From: Pseudoselenomonas ruminantium
GTDB taxonomy: Bacteria > Bacillota > Negativicutes > Selenomonadales > Selenomonadaceae
Length of the DNA stretch: 64,000 bases
Reading direction: 5' to 3'
NCBI GenBank assembly: GCA_015058625.1
Contig: SVCA01000001.1
Span: 124,001-188,000 of the forward strand
The notes under the pieces are model-generated. The model had not been told where the DNA came from, made no database searches, and saw only the letters and a list, made by a program, of their open reading frames with translations. Each line of letters starts with the position of its first letter. Within the stretch, counting starts at the first letter, position 1. The translations under genes were made by a program, and so were the position numbers. This document shows positions 28,674 to 37,198 of this stretch, in pieces.

Positions 28674-29276
28674 TTAAAATTTATTCAACTGCTTAAGCGC
28701 CAGCTTGATGACTTCTTCCGTCGTCTTGCACTTGGTCGCCTTCTTGAGCACCGGCGCGATTTCGGCCTGACTATAACCCAGAGCCACCAAAGCCGCCTGC
28801 GCTTCACTCATCATATCGTCGCCAGTCGGCCCTTCCAAATCCAAAGTCAGAATTTCTTCCACATCATCAGCTGCCGCAAAAGCAACCTTGTCCTTCAGTT
28901 CCAAAATCAGCCGCTCTGCCGACTTCTTGCCAATGCCCGGCAGTTTCGTCAGCACCGTGGCCTGCTTGTTCTGAATCGCCTTGCAGAGACTTTCCACCGT
29001 GATAGCCGACAAAATGCCCAAAGCCACCTTGGGGCCAATCCCCGACACGCCGATAAGCAGCTGGAAGATATCGTACTCTTCCTCACTGGCAAAGCCATAG
29101 AGCGTGATGCCGTCCTGATAAACATTCATATAGGTAAAGAGCTGGGCTTCTTCCTTGAGCCGCAATTTATTCCGGGTGGAACCGGCCACGAATACCCGAT
29201 AGCCCACGCCATTCACATCCAAAAGGCAGTAGTCAGCTTTCAGCGCTGCCACCTGTCCCCGCAAAAATCCAATCAT
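28674..29276 (-). CDS. ruvA: Holliday junction protein RuvA
   Basis: 200 residues. OB-fold start MIGFLRGQV, HhH motifs around LIGVSGIGPKVALGIL and LTKLPGIGKKSAERLILELK, and the C-terminal domain III that contacts RuvB. 15 nt upstream of ruvB. Confidence 0.96.
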   Translation of the reverse strand: MIGFLRGQVAALKADYCLLDVNGVGYRVFVAGSTRNKLRLKEEAQLFTYMNVYQDGITLYGFASEEEYDIFQLLIGVSGIGPKVALGILSAITVESLCKAIQNKQATVLTKLPGIGKKSAERLILELKDKVAFAAADDVEEILTLDLEGPTGDDMMSEAQAALVALGYSQAEIAPVLKKATKCKTTEEVIKLALKQLNKF

Positions 29277-29343
29277 CTGGTACCTTCACTCCAATAATCA
29301 ATCGATAACCTGTAACCTTATTAGTATAGCACGAATGACAAGG

Positions 29344-29377
29344 AGCTGACCAGTCAAAATTGACCGATCAGCCCCCA
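29344..29377. repeat. Paired TTGAC palindrome between ruvA and the CYTH gene
   Basis: GCTGACCAGTC, AAAATTG and GACCGATCAGC form an inverted pair of diverged TTGAC-NN-GTCAA units in the gap between the CYTH gene stop and the ruvA start. It probably folds as a hairpin after the CYTH gene. Confidence 0.6.
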
Positions 29378-29400
29378 CGCTCGTCACGACCTCACCATTA

Positions 29401-29886
29401 TCATTCACACTGCAAAATTTCCCGCACTATATCCATGCCCCTTGCCTGCGCCAATGTGCCATAGGAAAACCGGACATCATCCGTAACTTCCCGGCCAAAC
29501 CAGATAGGTGGCACAAACTTTTTGGCCCCTTCCACATCCGGGAATTCAACTTCCACATAATTGAAGCCTTTCAGATGGCCTGCATGTACATGCAGCTCGG
29601 CCACCAAACCATCCGCCAACGGAATTTTATAGCGCCGCTTCTCAATCATGCAGGTTCCGGGACACAGCCGCTCCGACAGACTGACAAATTCCTGCCGAGA
29701 AACTTCCGTCTCCCATTCCTCCCGTACCACCCCGGCACCGCGCTTGACCGTAAGCCAAAAATGACTGTCCCCAATCTGCCGAATCCGGATTTCCGGCAGC
29801 AGCGCCACATATCCCTGCCGCAAAAACTCACAATCTGCGGGCAGCTGCGGCAGTTTGTCCACTAAAAATTGCCGTTCTATCTCCAT
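29401..29886 (-). CDS. CYTH-domain protein (triphosphate tunnel metalloenzyme)
   Basis: 161 residues starting MEIERQFLV, the EXEXK-like signature, with RIRQIGDSHFWLTVKRG, a basic IEKRRYKIPL strand and ELHVHAGHLKGFNYVEVEF, the acid/base strands of the tunnel. Family members hydrolyse tripolyphosphate or make cyclic nucleotides; which applies here cannot be told. Confidence 0.8.
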   Translation of the reverse strand: MEIERQFLVDKLPQLPADCEFLRQGYVALLPEIRIRQIGDSHFWLTVKRGAGVVREEWETEVSRQEFVSLSERLCPGTCMIEKRRYKIPLADGLVAELHVHAGHLKGFNYVEVEFPDVEGAKKFVPPIWFGREVTDDVRFSYGTLAQARGMDIVREILQCE

Positions 29887-29904
29887 ATCCCTTATCCTGC
29901 TCCT

Positions 29905-29991
29905 TCACGATGGCTCCAGCAAATCTTCCATCCGGCAGCATAGTGCCTTAGAAAGTTTATATAACGTAACTGCAGCTGTCTTATTGATATC
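29905..29991 (-). pseudogene. 3' remnant of an Xre-type HTH gene
   Basis: Minus-strand codons read DINKTAAVTLYKLSKALCCR then MEDLLEPS and stop, the conserved last helices of short Xre regulators. Upstream, the expected HTH continues only in another frame (TRVPYCDCVSSG), so a frameshift near 29992 has broken it. Too short for most gene callers. Confidence 0.55.
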
Positions 29992-30038
29992 CCGCTACTC
30001 ACACAGTCACAATATGGGACTCTCGTCATCTGACTCAT

Positions 30039-30228
30039 CTACTCAACGAACTTTTCCATGTCAAATTCATAATAGGCCAAATGATACATATCTATAATAA
30101 CATCTAATAAAACCACCTTCAATATATCCCTAAAGGATATATCAATCATTGGTAACAAGAACTCATAATCCTTGAGCACCCGATGATGAAATAGCAACTT
30201 CAGTGAATAGCGCGTTGTCAGAAATCTT
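30039..30228 (-). pseudogene. Unidentified C-terminal ORF fragment next to the Xre remnant
   Basis: A frame of about 62 codons without a start ends HLAYYEFDMEKFVE, and its stop abuts an ATG of the broken Xre gene (TAGATG). Codon content is protein-like, but I cannot assign a family. The pair may be a decayed regulator or toxin-antitoxin locus. Confidence 0.35.
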
Positions 30229-30269
30229 TATATATCCGCTTGATATCAATATATCGCAACAGTGTTCTG

Positions 30270-30287
30270 TTGACACGATTGTGTCAA
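30270..30287 (+). promoter_or_regulatory. Probable operator of the AIPR-Xre operon
   Basis: Perfect inverted repeat TTGACAC-GATT-GTGTCAA lies just before the AGAAAGGAG ribosome site of the AIPR gene. The Xre protein encoded by the second gene is the natural candidate to bind it. Confidence 0.6.
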
Positions 30288-30306
30288 GTAGAAAGGAGTT
30301 TTTTCC

Positions 30307-31479
30307 ATGATCAAAAAAACCTTTAAAATTTCCGGCAACACATTCCGTAAACTCGATGACCCATTCGAAAATGCAACATCCAAAAAGTATGTTTTTTATT
30401 CAAATGTAAACGATGTACCAGATGGAATCCCTATGGCTACCAACCCTCGCGAGCAAAAACTTACTTCTGATGTAGCAAAAGCAATTGAATCCTCACTCTG
30501 CAGCAATGATGGCTATTTTCATTTGAAAAATAGAGGTATTGTTGTTTCAGCCCAAAAAATTATCTTCAATAACAAAACGAACGAAGTAACGATTGAATTC
30601 AACGACGAACTTTCACATGGCAATATTGACGGCGGCCATACTTATAAAATAATTTGTAAACATAAAAATGATCAGCCACTTATCAACCAATATGTCCAAT
30701 TCGAAGTAATGACCGGTGTTGAAGACATTATAGAAGACCTTGCACGTGCCAGAAACACCTCTGTCCAAGTAGATGAAAAACCCATGGCAGAACTTGCTGG
30801 AAAATTTGATCCGATAAAAGAGGGGATTGAAGGAATGCCCTTCTTCTCTCGTATTGCTTTTAAAATGAATCAGGTTGAACAAGATTCAACAACCGGAAAA
30901 AACTTAAAGATGATAGACGCAAGAGAAATTGTTGCTATCATCAGCATGTTTGATATTGAAAAATACACACCATCCACACCTCCCATCCAAGCCTACTCCT
31001 CAAAAGCTAGCATTCTAAACCTATATCTCAAAAATCCAGACCATTATCGAGCATTTATAAACATCGCTCCAGATATTTTTGATCTGTATGATGCTATTGA
31101 AACAGAATTTGCCGAAGCATATAACAGTACAGGAAAACGCTATGGGGAAAAAAAATTCTCAGGATATAAAGATGGGAAGCCCATTGCAAAAAGTAAATTT
31201 ATACAAAACGATATCGCCTATAAAATCCCTGATGGTCTCTTATACCCCACCCTCGCTGCATTCCGCGCTCTAGTAAAACTTGACCAAAACACCAGTAAGT
31301 ATTATTGGACAGAAGATCCACTAGCCGTTTGGAAACGTTGTAAAAATGAACTAGCAAGCAAGATTATGAACTTCTCCGCCTCCATAGGCGATAATCCAAA
31401 CAAAGTTGGCAAAGATTCTAACATTTGGGATCTTGCATATATGACAGTATCATTTACAAAACAAGGAGAATTATTATGA
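30307..31479 (+). CDS. AIPR-family (abortive infection phage resistance) protein
   Basis: 390 residues, soluble. The block FHLKNRGIVVSAQKIIFNN followed by GNIDGGHTYKII matches the AIPR signature (a NRGI segment, then a DGGHT-type motif). Founder members were linked to phage abortive infection; the biochemical activity is unsettled. Codon use is AT-richer than in nearby housekeeping genes. It is followed in ATGA overlap by an Xre gene, so the two form an operon. Confidence 0.7.
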   Translation: MIKKTFKISGNTFRKLDDPFENATSKKYVFYSNVNDVPDGIPMATNPREQKLTSDVAKAIESSLCSNDGYFHLKNRGIVVSAQKIIFNNKTNEVTIEFNDELSHGNIDGGHTYKIICKHKNDQPLINQYVQFEVMTGVEDIIEDLARARNTSVQVDEKPMAELAGKFDPIKEGIEGMPFFSRIAFKMNQVEQDSTTGKNLKMIDAREIVAIISMFDIEKYTPSTPPIQAYSSKASILNLYLKNPDHYRAFINIAPDIFDLYDAIETEFAEAYNSTGKRYGEKKFSGYKDGKPIAKSKFIQNDIAYKIPDGLLYPTLAAFRALVKLDQNTSKYYWTEDPLAVWKRCKNELASKIMNFSASIGDNPNKVGKDSNIWDLAYMTVSFTKQGELL

Positions 31480-31691
31480 GTGTAAAAATAGAATTGCGTT
31501 TAAAACAGCTACTATCTGAAAAAGATATGACTCAGAAAAGTCTAGCAGAAAAAACCGGTATTCGAGAATCTACAATTAGTGATATCACCCGAGGTGCCAG
31601 AACTGTTATGAACTTCGAACATATAGCCAGAATAGCAGAGGCACTAAACATCGAAGATATTCGAGATTTAATACTCTTAAAAAAACGTTAA
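31476..31691 (+). CDS. Xre/Cro-type HTH regulator paired with AIPR
   Basis: 71 residues from ATG 31476, overlapping the AIPR stop by 4 nt. A complete small HTH: LKQLLSEKDMTQKSLAEKTG then IRESTISDITRGARTVMNFE. Likely autorepressor through the palindrome at 30270, and possibly antitoxin-like towards AIPR (inference). Confidence 0.85.
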   Translation: MSVKIELRLKQLLSEKDMTQKSLAEKTGIRESTISDITRGARTVMNFEHIARIAEALNIEDIRDLILLKKR

Positions 31692-31746
31692 GCGTATCCC
31701 TACTTAATCATGGATGCCATTGTGACCTTGCCTAAAATAAGGATAT

Positions 31747-31800
31747 GAATTACAATAGCCGTTGACAAGTCAATTGACCTATCAACGGCTATTGTAATTC
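31747..31800 (+). terminator. Long perfect hairpin after the AIPR-Xre operon
   Basis: 19-nt arms GAATTACAATAGCCGTTGA (31747-31765) and the complement (31782-31800) enclose a CAAGTCAATTGACCTA loop, again using the TTGAC palindrome. Confidence 0.75.
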
Positions 31801-31897
31801 TATCGTCGCCAACCCTTGTGACAATATCTTACGCTATCATCACAAAAGTAAATCATTTTTATCTATGGCACCCTCTCTGTCGTCATAGACAATGAAT

Positions 31898-32167
31898 TCA
31901 ATCATCATAATGCGTACGGCACGAAATAATCGTTACCACTTCTTCATCAACCGCATATACAATTCTATTCGTGCCATCAATTCTACGGCTCCAAAAACCC
32001 GACAAATTCTGCTTCAAAGGTTCCGGCTTACCAATTCCTTCGAACGGATGTCTTCTTATATCCTTTATCAGGGCATTTATACGCTTGAGTGTTTTCTTAT
32101 CCTGCGTTTGCCAATATACATAATCGTCCCACGCATCAAAATCCCACACCAAATTCTTTATCGGCAT
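31898..32167 (-). CDS. YoeB/Txe-family mRNA interferase toxin
   Basis: 89 residues with the YoeB pattern: WDDYVYWQTQDKKTLKRINAL, GKPEPLKQNLSGFWSRRI, then RIVYAV and a C-terminal CRTHYDD, where the His-Tyr pair is catalytic in YoeB. Cuts ribosome-bound mRNA. It follows its antitoxin by 2 nt. Confidence 0.9.
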   Translation of the reverse strand: MPIKNLVWDFDAWDDYVYWQTQDKKTLKRINALIKDIRRHPFEGIGKPEPLKQNLSGFWSRRIDGTNRIVYAVDEEVVTIISCRTHYDD

Positions 32168-32169
32168 GA

Positions 32170-32433
32170 TTAGTCCTCTACCAGCTCATGTTCAGCCAAA
32201 CGCAAGTGGCCTGCTTTGTAGGCCTCCATCTTTTTTTCCAAATAGCGCATATTGGCCTCCGAGTAGAATGGGTCAGCAGACACCTCAAAGGGGATTCTTC
32301 TTTCTCGGCCTACCTTCTTAGCAAAAATAGTAAATGCCGCACTCATGGAAAGTCCCATATCGGCACAAGCCTGTTCCATACTTTTTTTAACATCATAATC
32401 CAGTTTAAAATTCACACTTACTGTCTGTGCCAT
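32170..32433 (-). CDS. RelB/DinJ-family antitoxin
   Basis: 87 residues from ATG 32433 (AAGGAGG 8 nt upstream; a GTG three codons earlier overlaps the ribosome site and is less likely). N-terminal ribbon-helix-helix MAQTVSVNFKLDYDVKKSME then SMSAAFTIFAKKV; the C-terminus would neutralise the YoeB toxin. A DinJ-type antitoxin with a YoeB-type toxin is a known hybrid pairing. Confidence 0.88.
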   Translation of the reverse strand: MAQTVSVNFKLDYDVKKSMEQACADMGLSMSAAFTIFAKKVGRERRIPFEVSADPFYSEANMRYLEKKMEAYKAGHLRLAEHELVED

Positions 32434-32457
32434 ACAAGCCACCTCCTTTTATATATA

Positions 32458-32505
32458 ATTCTATCATATATAAAGAAAAATACAAGCATTTCTCTTTATA
32501 TATGA
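32458..32505 (-). promoter_or_regulatory. Promoter and operator of the DinJ-YoeB pair
   Basis: 13-nt perfect arms TCATATATAAAGA (32464-32476) and TCTTTATATATGA (32493-32505), 16 nt apart. A -35 TTGTAT (32485-32480) and a -10 TAGAAT (32463-32458) with 16-nt spacing overlap it, so antitoxin binding would block transcription. Confidence 0.7.
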
Positions 32506-32598
32506 TTTCCCATGCTAAAATTTCATCAGCCCCTGTCAATCCCCCATGAATTGTGTTATACTTGATTCCTGATTCATTTGCATGGAAGGAGTTTGCTC

Positions 32599-33735
32599 AT
32601 GTTTCTATACCAAAAACTGCGCCAGAATCCGGATTTGACCGTGGCGCTTGTTTTTGCCCTGCTTACCAGTTTTATCGCGCCGCCCAGCCTCACGGAAATA
32701 GGGGCACGGCTCAATCTCCCCCTGCTGGGGCTCTTGCTATTCTTGATGTGCATTGTGGCAGGCCTGCGGCTCAGCGGTTTCTTTGCCGCGATTTTCCAAC
32801 GGCTGTTCAAAGGCAATGCCTCCGGCCGTTCCTTAGGACGGTTCTTTATCTTCAGCTGCTATTTCAGTTCCATGTTCATCACCAATGATGTGGCCCTGAT
32901 TATCTTTGTACCGCTGGCTATTATGGTCTTTACGGAAGCCCGGCGCATCCGCCTTATCGTGCCTACCGTCTGCTGGCAGACCATTGCGGCCAACCTAGGC
33001 AGCATGCTCACGCCGATTGGCAATCCGCAGAATCTCTTTATCTACTCCCATTACGGGCTGGAACCGCTGGAATTTCTAGCCATCACTGCCCCCATCGTCC
33101 TGCTCAGCGGCGCGGCCATCTACCTTGCCACTTATACGCTGACGGACTGTGATGTGCATCTGCCGGCAGCGCAGGAAGCCAGACTCCCTTGGCAAAAGAT
33201 TCTGCCCCTGCTATTGCTGTTCAGCCTTTGCCTGCTCCATGTGGTGCATCTGCTCGATTTTTCCCTACTGGCCGTTATCGTCGTGCCTGCCCTGGCCCTG
33301 CTGAATTACCGTCTTTATAAGGAAGCCGATTACAAACTGCTGCTGCTCTTTGCCCTCTTATTTATCGGCGTGGGAAATCTCAGTCATATCGAAGTATTCC
33401 AAAGCTGGCCCGCCAAGATGTTAAACGGCCACGAGTTCTGGGTATCTTTGCTGCTGAGCCAGCTCCTCAGCAACGTTCCCGCCACGGTGCTCTTAGCCAA
33501 CTACACAGCGGCCTACACGCCCCTGCTTTTGGGCGTGAACATCGGCGGTCTGGGTACGATTATCGCCTCCATGGCCAGCGTAATTTCCTTCAAGGCGTAC
33601 CTGCAGACCCGCTTCAGTAAGCCCGGCTATTATCTGCTGACCTTCACGGGCAGCAATCTGGCGGTACTATCCCTGCTTCTGCTTTATTACCATCTCTACA
33701 TGACCTATGGAGAACTGCTGGCCCAACTCCTATAA
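32599..33735 (+). CDS. ArsB/NhaD-like (IT superfamily) membrane transporter
   Basis: 378 residues from ATG 32599 (GGAAGGAG 7 nt upstream). About 10-11 membrane segments. The motifs FITNDVALIIFVPLAI and GSMLTPIGNPQNLFIYS are typical of citrate/arsenite/Na+ ion transporters of the IT superfamily. The substrate cannot be told from sequence. Confidence 0.8.
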   Translation: MFLYQKLRQNPDLTVALVFALLTSFIAPPSLTEIGARLNLPLLGLLLFLMCIVAGLRLSGFFAAIFQRLFKGNASGRSLGRFFIFSCYFSSMFITNDVALIIFVPLAIMVFTEARRIRLIVPTVCWQTIAANLGSMLTPIGNPQNLFIYSHYGLEPLEFLAITAPIVLLSGAAIYLATYTLTDCDVHLPAAQEARLPWQKILPLLLLFSLCLLHVVHLLDFSLLAVIVVPALALLNYRLYKEADYKLLLLFALLFIGVGNLSHIEVFQSWPAKMLNGHEFWVSLLLSQLLSNVPATVLLANYTAAYTPLLLGVNIGGLGTIIASMASVISFKAYLQTRFSKPGYYLLTFTGSNLAVLSLLLLYYHLYMTYGELLAQLL

Positions 33736-33739
33736 CGTG

Positions 33740-33776
33740 AAAACGACAAGCCTTTTGTAATGACTTGTCGTTTTTT
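33740..33776 (+). terminator. Intrinsic terminator
   Basis: AAACGACAAG (33741-33750) and CTTGTCGTTTTTT (33764-33776). Confidence 0.85.
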
Positions 33777-33864
33777 CTATTTCTTATGGAATTTTAACCT
33801 TGCCATGCTACCCTATTCATTGGTTACGAATGACTTGGGACAAACGAGGAAAGGATGATTGATT

Positions 33865-34125
33865 ATGACAAAGGCGGAAAACCGTACCAACTGGGCGGCA
33901 GCTCTGGAATCGGCTGAGGATAGCTCCACGCTGAGCGCTGCGATTGGCTTTGGCTTTACCAAAGATGACCTAAGAGAACTGGTGGCCCTGCATCAGGCCG
34001 GTAAATATCAGGAAAAAATTGAGGCGCTGCTGGTGGAATGCAATTTCATCTCCTTTTGCTGCTGCCTGATGAATAAGGAATATGCAGAAGCCATAGAAAT
34101 GGAAGAACTTAACGAAGCAGACTGA
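33865..34125 (+). CDS. Small protein of unknown function
   Basis: 86 residues from ATG 33865 (TTG 33859 also possible), ribosome site GAGGAAAGG. Acidic, helical, with a CCC triplet in FISFCCCLMNKEYAEAIE. No family recognised. Its 3' end overlaps convergent nudC by 17 bp. Confidence 0.55.
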   Translation: MTKAENRTNWAAALESAEDSSTLSAAIGFGFTKDDLRELVALHQAGKYQEKIEALLVECNFISFCCCLMNKEYAEAIEMEELNEAD

Positions 34126-34954
34126 TATCTCCTTCCTTGAACTTCATCATCATTTGATTGGTCAAACTCCAATCATCCGTCTGGCCCTGGATGTCTTCGC
34201 GCTTCATCCACAGGGCCTCTTTTAATTCGCTTTTATCCATGCGGATGGTGGTATCGCCATCCACCTCACAGTAAAAGCCGACAATCAAATCCTGCACGCT
34301 GCCCCAGGGCTGGGATTTATAGTAACGGATATTTTTGACCTTGAGGCCTGTTTCCTCCATGACCTCACGGGCCACACATTCTTCCAGCGTCTCACCAATT
34401 TCCACAAAGCCTGCCACCAATGCATAGAAACTCATGCTGCGGTTGGCGTATTTTGTCAGCAAAATGCTGTCACCATTGATGACGCCGACCACCACCGCCG
34501 GATTGATGCGGGGATAAACTACATGACCACAGTCATCGCATTCCAAGGCCCGCTCATCAGCCGCATAAGCCATAAGATGACCGCAGCGGCCGCAAAAATG
34601 ATTATCCTCATACCACTTGATGAGATGCCACGCTGTGTAAGCCGCATACATAAGCTCCTGCGGCCCCTGCAGCTCATAGCGGATTTCTCGCAGCGTCTTA
34701 TAAGCATAGCCTTCCAACGGCTCTACATGACTTCCCACCCCATGGTACACGCCATGGCCGTCCAGCGAAAACAAATACTGATACATGTACTGATTCGAGC
34801 GGATTTCCTGACGCTTGGGAAAACGCATCTTTCCCGGCTCCCCAGATACCATCAAGCCATCCTGATTTGCAAAGATGATGATATCATCCTTCCATGGTTC
34901 AGCATCGGGCAAAAACGCATTATCCAATTTATGCGGCGTAATTTCATGAATCAC
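34109..34954 (-). CDS. nudC: NAD(+) diphosphatase (NudC type)
   Basis: 281 residues. Zinc ribbon CGRCG/CDDCG in the middle, then the Nudix box GFVEIGETLEECVAREVMEETG-like (residues about 180-201) and the SQPWGS motif diagnostic of NADH pyrophosphatases. Hydrolyses NAD(H) and can remove NAD caps from RNA. Confidence 0.92.
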   Translation of the reverse strand: MIHEITPHKLDNAFLPDAEPWKDDIIIFANQDGLMVSGEPGKMRFPKRQEIRSNQYMYQYLFSLDGHGVYHGVGSHVEPLEGYAYKTLREIRYELQGPQELMYAAYTAWHLIKWYEDNHFCGRCGHLMAYAADERALECDDCGHVVYPRINPAVVVGVINGDSILLTKYANRSMSFYALVAGFVEIGETLEECVAREVMEETGLKVKNIRYYKSQPWGSVQDLIVGFYCEVDGDTTIRMDKSELKEALWMKREDIQGQTDDWSLTNQMMMKFKEGDISLLR

Positions 34955-35066
34955 AGCTGTACACTTCCTTCTTTCGCTTTATTAAGGTTCACGCTACTTC
35001 CATCACCTATTATACGCTTAATCGGCCCGCAAGTAAAAAATTACTGTCAAGCTGTAAACATACATT

Positions 35067-35096
35067 TGACAATTCCGCACGATATTCACTATACTA
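35067..35096 (+). promoter_or_regulatory. Promoter of the NhaC-like gene
   Basis: -35 TTGACA, 18-nt spacer, -10 TATACT. Confidence 0.7.
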
Positions 35097-35134
35097 GTTA
35101 AGTTAGTTATTTCTTGACAAAGGATGATGAATCT

Positions 35135-36454
35135 ATGGAACAAAACGCAACGCAGCCTAAGCCGCGTGCTCTCGCGCTGCTGCCCATACTGGTCTTTCTC
35201 GTGCTCTACCTGGGCGCAGGCATCTGGTATGAATACATCGCACCGGTAGAAGGACAGATGGGCTTCTATGTCATGTCCGTGGTGGTGGCCTTCGGTCTGG
35301 CCTTGATTGTGGCCTTTATGCAGAACCGCAAGCGCCTCTTTGTGGATAATATACAGCTCTGTGCCAAGAGTATCGGCGATGTGAACATCACCATCATGCT
35401 CTTTATCTTCCTGATGGCCGGTGCCTTCAGCGGTATCGCCAAAGCCGCCGGAGGCGTGGAAAGCACCGCCCATCTGCTGCTGAATTTCATACCGGGGACC
35501 TTTGCCATCCCCGGTCTTTTCCTCATCGCCTGCCTGATTTCCATGTCCATGGGCACCAGCGTCGGCACCATTACGGTACTCGTGCCCATCGCGACCTCAG
35601 TAGCGCAGAATGCGGACTTAGGCCTGCCGCTGACGGTGGCTTCCGTGGTGGGCGGTGCCATGTTCGGCGACAACCTCTCCTTTATCTCGGACACGACCAT
35701 TGCCGCCACGCGCACGCAGGGCACACGCATGCAGGACAAGTTCTATGCCAACCTTAAGCTGGCCCTGCCCGCAGCTTTGGTCACTTTGGTTGTGCTCATT
35801 TGCCTGGCACTTTCCGGCGGTACGGCGGACTTAGGCCATTTTGATTACTCCCTGCTGCTGGCTCTGCCCTATTTTCTCGTGCTGATTATGGCGCTCATGG
35901 GACGCAATGTGTTCCTGGTGTTAGGCACGGGCATTGTGCTGTTCTTTTGCCTTGGACTTGCCACGGGCACCACCGACCTGTCCAAGGCATTTTCCGCCAT
36001 GGGCACCGGCACCAACGGCATGTTTGAAACCATGATTGTCACCATCCTGGCCGCATCCATCAGCGCCCTCATGCGGGACGGCGGCGGTTTTGAAGCCCTG
36101 CTTTCCTTTATCCGCAAGCATTTCAAGGGCAGGGGCGGCGGCCGTCTGGGCATTGTCCTTCTGACCATCCTGATGGATGTAGCCACCGCCAACAATACCG
36201 TAGCCATTGTGGTAGCCGGCCCCATTGCCAAGAACATCAGCGAGGAATACGGCATTGCCCCGCGCGATAGCGCCTCCCTGCTCGATACCTGTTCCTGTAT
36301 CGCCCAGGGCATCATCCCCTACGGCGCGCAGCTCTTGATTGCCTCGGCCATCGCCGGCATCACGAGCCTCAGCATCATTCCCTATCTCTTCTATCCCTTC
36401 TTTTTAGCCTTGGCCGTCCTCCTTTGGATTGCTCTGGATGCACGAAAAAAATAA
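35135..36454 (+). CDS. NhaC-type Na+/H+ antiporter family protein
   Basis: 439 residues from ATG 35135 (AAAGGATGATG upstream; an in-frame TTG at 35114 is the longer alternative). About 11-12 membrane segments with MGTSVGTITVLVPIAT, GAMFGDNLSFISDTTIAA and C-terminal LDTCSCIAQGIIPYGAQ, the NhaC-superfamily pattern. May exchange sodium, or amino/organic acids, for protons. Confidence 0.85.
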   Translation: MEQNATQPKPRALALLPILVFLVLYLGAGIWYEYIAPVEGQMGFYVMSVVVAFGLALIVAFMQNRKRLFVDNIQLCAKSIGDVNITIMLFIFLMAGAFSGIAKAAGGVESTAHLLLNFIPGTFAIPGLFLIACLISMSMGTSVGTITVLVPIATSVAQNADLGLPLTVASVVGGAMFGDNLSFISDTTIAATRTQGTRMQDKFYANLKLALPAALVTLVVLICLALSGGTADLGHFDYSLLLALPYFLVLIMALMGRNVFLVLGTGIVLFFCLGLATGTTDLSKAFSAMGTGTNGMFETMIVTILAASISALMRDGGGFEALLSFIRKHFKGRGGGRLGIVLLTILMDVATANNTVAIVVAGPIAKNISEEYGIAPRDSASLLDTCSCIAQGIIPYGAQLLIASAIAGITSLSIIPYLFYPFFLALAVLLWIALDARKK

Positions 36455-36474
36455 GCATTTGTTCGCATAAAAAT

Positions 36475-36514
36475 GTCCCCCATAAGCTGATTCCACATCA
36501 GCCTTATGGGGGAC
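36475..36514. terminator. Bidirectional terminator
   Basis: GTCCCCCATAAG (36475-36486) pairs with CTTATGGGGGAC (36503-36514), between convergent genes. Confidence 0.75.
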
Positions 36515-36523
36515 GTTCCTTAT

Positions 36524-37141
36524 TCAGGTCAGTAAGATGGCCAGCGCGATAGCCGTCAGAACCACGCCCTGAACAATACCCAGAATACGATTTATGTTTT
36601 TGCAGCCCAGAATGAAACTGCGCACTCTCCCTGCGCAAAGGGCAATGAAGGAAAAGATAGCAAAGGCCTGCAAGGCAAATACTGCTCCCAGCATGGCGAT
36701 ATGCCAGCCTACCTGCTCACTTGCCGTATCCACAAACTGCGGCAGGAAAGCCAAAAAGAACAGCAAGACCTTGGGATTCAGGACATTCATCAGGACGCCG
36801 CGGCGATAGATGGCAAGATAGGGCGCACCTTCCCCGGCCTCGCCCAGCTGCAGTTCGCCGTGCTCACGAAAAGCCTTTCCCGCCAGATACAGAAGATAGG
36901 CTGCCCCCACAAATTTCAACACCGTAAAAGCCAGCGGAGAACTTTGCAGCAGCGCCGCTACCCCCAAAATAACCAGAGTGGTATGAAAGACAATGCCGCT
37001 GGCCAGCCCTGCACTTAATGCCACACCGCTTCTGGCACCGCTCGCAAGGCTTTTGGCCAGCAGATACATATTGTCCGGCCCGGGGGCCAAGGTCAGTATA
37101 ACGGAAGCGGTCAAAAAATAAAACAGCGTATTTATTTCCAT
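36524..37141 (-). CDS. LysE/RhtB-family amino-acid exporter
   Basis: 205 residues, six membrane segments, family start FLTASVILTLAPGPDNMYLL and the segment RRGVLMNVLNPKVLLFFLAF. Exports amino acids such as threonine, homoserine or lysine in relatives; the substrate is unknown here. Confidence 0.9.
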   Translation of the reverse strand: MEINTLFYFLTASVILTLAPGPDNMYLLAKSLASGARSGVALSAGLASGIVFHTTLVILGVAALLQSSPLAFTVLKFVGAAYLLYLAGKAFREHGELQLGEAGEGAPYLAIYRRGVLMNVLNPKVLLFFLAFLPQFVDTASEQVGWHIAMLGAVFALQAFAIFSFIALCAGRVRSFILGCKNINRILGIVQGVVLTAIALAILLT

Positions 37142-37198
37142 AAGCTCTCCCTCTCGTGTATAATAGTAAGGTGTGTTTTTACAAAGGAGCTGATTGAT

